DNA of 64,000 bases from contig NMRA01000295.1 of assembly GCA_002633005.1 (NCBI GenBank), positions 438,240-502,239 on the forward strand, given 5' to 3'. The translations under genes were made by a program, and so were the position numbers. Positions 59,953 to 64,000 of the stretch are shown here, piece after piece; positions within the stretch are counted from its first letter, which is position 1, and every line of letters starts with the position of its first letter. The DNA is from Phoronis australis (Eukaryota; Phoronida; Phoronidae). The notes under the pieces were generated by a model. The model did not search any database. It was not told where the DNA came from and saw only the letters and a program-made list of their open reading frames with translations.

Positions 59953-62900
59953 TTTTTTGTTTTTCATGCGGCTGAGCACATTCTTCCTATGGCGGTCTGG
60001 GCGGTAGTTAAGTATATGTATACCCTCCTAGGCTAGTATTTAGGGTGCACCAAGTAATTAAGCATTAACTTGCCCCAGTTGATTTCAATACAGATGTAAC
60101 AGTCTATGTATATTAATTAGACTTCGTGTGCACGTCACACGTGTAAGCGTTGTCCGAATTCCCGCCAGTATATCATCCACCCGCGGAGCTCCACATTGAA
60201 TGTTGGAGATGATCCCGTTACTATGACGCACGGCGGATGTTGAATTTCAACCGTCTAAATTTCAGCGACACTTCCCTAAGACATCGCTCTAAACAACTAG
60301 ACAACACTCAGAAAAGTGATTTTCATAGGCGGCGCACCACTAATGCCCCTCCCCACTTTTTTCAGTGCTGCGCCGCCCATGATTTTCTACTGAAATTTTG
60401 GCGCCCAGGAAACTTTTTTGCCGTTTTGAAACTACTGAGTAAACCTATGATGAAACATTTACAGCATGCATTAAATACAAAATTAACTTATCGCGGTTTA
60501 AAAACACGTTATACAAAGCGATATTTTGAAGGAAATAAAATATGCACTGAAATTTTATCCCGTTATTGCAGACTAGATTACAGCGACATACGCGTAGATG
60601 ACAACATTCGAGAGGATATGCCAGAAATTTGTCTTTAATTGTAATCCTGAGCGGACAACGGACAAACGCGTATCTGAATGTAATATGGGGGTCTTGGGTA
60701 GGCTCGGTATATCGACATTGCCAACTGCAGCGGGAAGAGAGATGGTGGTGCGGCAATTATGATTGGTGACTGACAGCATTGGCGTCCAAGCACTACCATG
60801 CGAGCGCTCTCTTTTAGCCTATACAAATTGCTGCGGACATTTGCCTTTAATATCTAGTGATAGACTACCTTGTCGACAATGTCAAAATCAGTTTTTCACT
60901 TTTCATGAGCAGTCTAAAGAGAAAACACTTCCCGAATGACGTACAAAAAAAAAACAAAGATCTCAAATCTTTGGAAAATAACTCATTAATAACTGTAGTC
61001 TTTCGGCGGCAGGGTATCGTACTTCAAGTGCTTATGCGGGTAATGTTGAATGATGAATGGAGACAAGATTGTCGTACTGGCGCTGATTCATGCCTTGTGT
61101 CCACTATAACAAAGAAGTTACTGCGTTTTTACTAAGAATTAGTTGAAGCCTAGGATGATAAAATTTGGAAGCCGTACATATAACCTGACGTGTATCTCGT
61201 GGTTAAAGTACTGAAAGTGGAACTTACAACACCTGCATTGAGTTAAATGTACGCAACGTAACGTTGCATCTTAGTTGTTACGTGTATTGAAAACCTAGTG
61301 CGTCGCTCACTGTTTAGCACATTAAGTAATGGTGCTCCCGAAAGCGGTACAAAGTTGACGCTAGCTTTGCGAATTATCATCAAAAGGTCCATTGTTTTAG
61401 AAATTCGAACCTTCCTTTGGGTAATCCTGGCTACGGCCTGATATGACCCAACATGTACGTAAAAGAGAACCTACTTCTAGCTGCCGTTCGCATGCACAAC
61501 GGGTTGAACGCTTTGGCCCCTGTGTAACAGTTCCAACACATCGGATGGGTAGATGCTTGCAGTTGGTCACACGGTCTCCTCGGTTGAAACTTTTACGACA
61601 AGAAATTTTTTCGATATTGTGGTGTTGTTCGGTCCTGTCGTGCCAATTTTGGTAGCCATGAGTTGAAATTTTCGTCCTGATTTATATAATTAATAAAGTC
61701 AAAGGTCCTGTCCGAGATAAATTTTCGGTCCTGATGTGATAAATTTTGATCTTGCATATGCAGAGTTCATAGCCCTGAACGAATCCCGTATTCCGTTTTT
61801 TCTTTAGTAAAAGGTTCACATCCTCAAAAATTCGAGCCCACCTATATTTTAGGCTGGGTGCACGCATGCCGTGTTTGTAGTATGCACGGGAAATGCGAGC
61901 AAACGATTCAGTTTTGAAGAACAAAAATTCTTTGCGAAATACAAACATCAAGTAAGTGCAAAGAGAACATTTCTAATTTGATGACCAATGAGATTATATT
62001 TGTTTAAGTACTTAAACTTCTTTTTCGATCTATGGTTTGTAAACTTAAACCCAGTAATCTAGTTCTAACAATTTGTTGTCATTTGAATTGTGAGAATATG
62101 TCGGGACACTTTGTAGATGTGTTCGAAATTCATCAATTTCCTTGAGACTTATTTCACATAGACAAAAATCGTTTAGTGTACTTTTTATATTTAGGGATCT
62201 GGTGATAGATCGAATTTTCCCAATTTCGGCCTGCAACTAAGTTCATTGAAGCATTGTCATTTCTTTCAAGATTAGCTTCTAATTGTCAAAAAATCACCTC
62301 TCAATCTGTCCATTTTCATAGATACATAAACATGTAAATCAGAAACGAACAATCAAATCCTTGAGCAATGCGTTTACCTTGATTTAATGACTTAGTTCCT
62401 TTTTGATCCCCTGTGTGAGTTTAAACAGCAAATTTTGTACCGAAGTAAAAAAGCAATTCATTTATTGCCGTTTCAATTGTGAGTAAAATTTTGGGAAGTG
62501 TTAAAATTTCATCAATATCTTTAAGAATTATTTTAGATAAGCAAAAACGTCCAAGTGCATTTTCCTATTTGTTTTTTTCCGTATTCAGGCGTCAAGTTAA
62601 TTCCCTGAATCGTAATCATTTCTTAAAAGATTAGCTTGTAGGGCCAAAAATCAGATATTAACCTGTCGGTTTTCGTAAATACATTAACATGTAAATTAGA
62701 AACCAACGGATTTGTTGATCAAAATGGAATATTATAAGCATTTTCCGCAGGCATGCTCGCAGATTTTTGAGAGATATCCGGGAAAAATAGGGCATTCATA
62801 GTAAGGGGAATTTTTGCTCATTTCCGAGGTACTTACAGCGGTTCATGAGTTGCACTTGACCTCAAAATTGAAATATTTGTTTATTATTGCCAGTATTTGA

Positions 62901-64000
62901 GTACACTCGTTCAACATGTACACGGTCACCCCAATCGTAGCCTCGACAGCAATGTTTTCCACATTCTTGTGATACTATTGGAAACAATAACCGTGATTAT
63001 TCTATAACTAACCATCGGAAATAGTCCTTTTGTGTAATTAACAGATAGTGGTCTTCACGTTCTTCAAAATTCCACCCTTTCGATGGCGGTCAATCATATT
63101 GTATTTTTTCACATTTTTGGTCGAGTCGAATGTCTCGATACTACTGTGCTGAGCACGAATGTTTTGTGTTTTTTCATGAATTTGGAATCTCAGCTTCCCT
63201 CGTGAATACTTGGCAGTGTCCGGCAGACTTACATGTATAGAGGGACAACGGGACATTTCCCCGAACTGCTCCACCGCGAGAGAGGGTCCCGTCTGAAATG
63301 GGACACCTTAATTATGAAAGGCTAACCATCATTGAGCTTCACAGTGACAATTCATTCCCGAGACAGTCGTGTGGACACAAGACGGTGCAGGAAGTGACCT
63401 TCCTCAACATATGAAAGTCGGTTGTACGAGTTCGCGAAAAACAGGACAATAGACGTAATCGAGCCCAACTTTGGGTCTTCTCTCCGTGAGTGGACCCGAA
63501 CTTGTCAATAAAAACATAAAAAAGTGGCCACTTGAATGTCATCAATGGCCTCCTCCATGGGTGGGGCCGAGTCAATATGAAAATATCTATATTTTGAAAA
63601 ATCATGAAATGCGAAGCAATTGATGACATCTGTCAGATCATCACTTTTTCTCAAGTGATATACAATTGGAGAAAAAAGCGACATTTGTCTCCGTTATAGC
63701 TTGCCAGTATAGGGGCTCTGGAAAAATGAGGTTTTGCACTCGCAAAATTGACTTATTGAATTTAAAAACCAGTAAATTAATACGCTCCGCAAAAGCTTTC
63801 CCTTTACAATTTTTTTTCGATTTTTCAAAATATATGCATGAAAGATTACGTGCACGTTTTCAATTGCGTTTAGACGATCTGTGTTGCGAAAGCAGAGACC
63901 CAATGCCCGCGGCCCTGGCCAGCCGGGTCTTCACAAACTGGTTAACCATGCACTGATACAGAGTTGTTAAATGTTCTCTTGAATTTTCTCTCTTATCCGC
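59953..64000. other. No gene recognised
   Basis: Frames of up to 133 codons exist (60237-60638 on +; 63339-63629 on -; 63666-63956 on +), but none has a recognisable motif, partner exon or strong codon bias. 60310-60385 contains an inverted pair (ggcggcgca / tgcgccgcc) related to a fragment near 59270. Confidence 0.4.
62040..62720 (+). repeat. Degenerate two-copy tandem repeat, period about 380 bp
   Basis: Landmarks recur in order: ttcatcaattt/ttcatcaatat, gacaaaaatcg/gcaaaaacg, and aacatgtaaatcagaaac/aacatgtaaattagaaac. Strongly diverged. Confidence 0.45.

Noticed and set aside
60237-60638. 133-codon frame on +
   Set aside because: It contains an inverted GGCGGCGCA/TGCGCCGCC pair related to nearby repeats and no recognisable domain; support is too weak for a gene call.

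Overview
The window is intron-rich animal nuclear DNA: small exons with GT-AG junctions, AT-rich introns, microsatellites, foldback elements and dead retrotransposon pieces. The recognisable genes are an SK-type potassium channel tail, ribosomal protein RPL36, a full-length BLM RecQ helicase and a C2H2 zinc-finger gene. Protein divergence from vertebrates suggests an invertebrate, probably an outbred, highly polymorphic marine bilaterian. The species cannot be fixed from this sequence. I saw no bacterial, viral or toxin genes.

Layout: (1) 3880-5752 (+) holds the last two coding exons of a small-conductance Ca2+-activated K+ channel (KCNN/SK family), with a poly(A) signal at 5837. (2) 9201-15823 (-) is the complete RPL36 coding region in three exons (31+45+29 codons = 105 aa). 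Its probable 22-nt 5'TOP exon lies at 19436-19457, so RPL36 is head-to-head with BLM. (3) 19974-47466 (+) is BLM, reconstructed here as 25 phase-consistent exons (1429 codons) carrying the N-terminal region, RecQ helicase core, RQC and HRDC domains and conserved C-terminal tail. (4) 49384-50595 (-) is an intronless coding region for a six-finger C2H2 protein, tail-to-tail with BLM. (5) 56074-57268 (+) is a proposed two-exon gene for a small unrecognised protein. (6) 57.3-64 kb has only weak open frames, foldback elements and tandem repeats.

The RPL36 introns contain an unusual array (9.8-15.4 kb). It consists of about 140-bp monomers of three types in fixed cyclic order A-B-C. Each monomer starts with a CTCF-consensus-like core (CCACTAGGKGGCGC type), and all 26 cores lie on the same strand. 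This is the strongest candidate for something undescribed.

Each of the three isolated n characters (11446, 46703, 51630) is followed by a near-identical copy of sequence lying upstream. This is best explained as two alleles placed in tandem by the assembler, so the second array block, the second BLM exon 24 and the second partial zinc-finger gene are probably allelic copies. Comparing the copies reveals allele-specific indels of about 1.2 kb and 0.8 kb and an extra 80-bp repeat.
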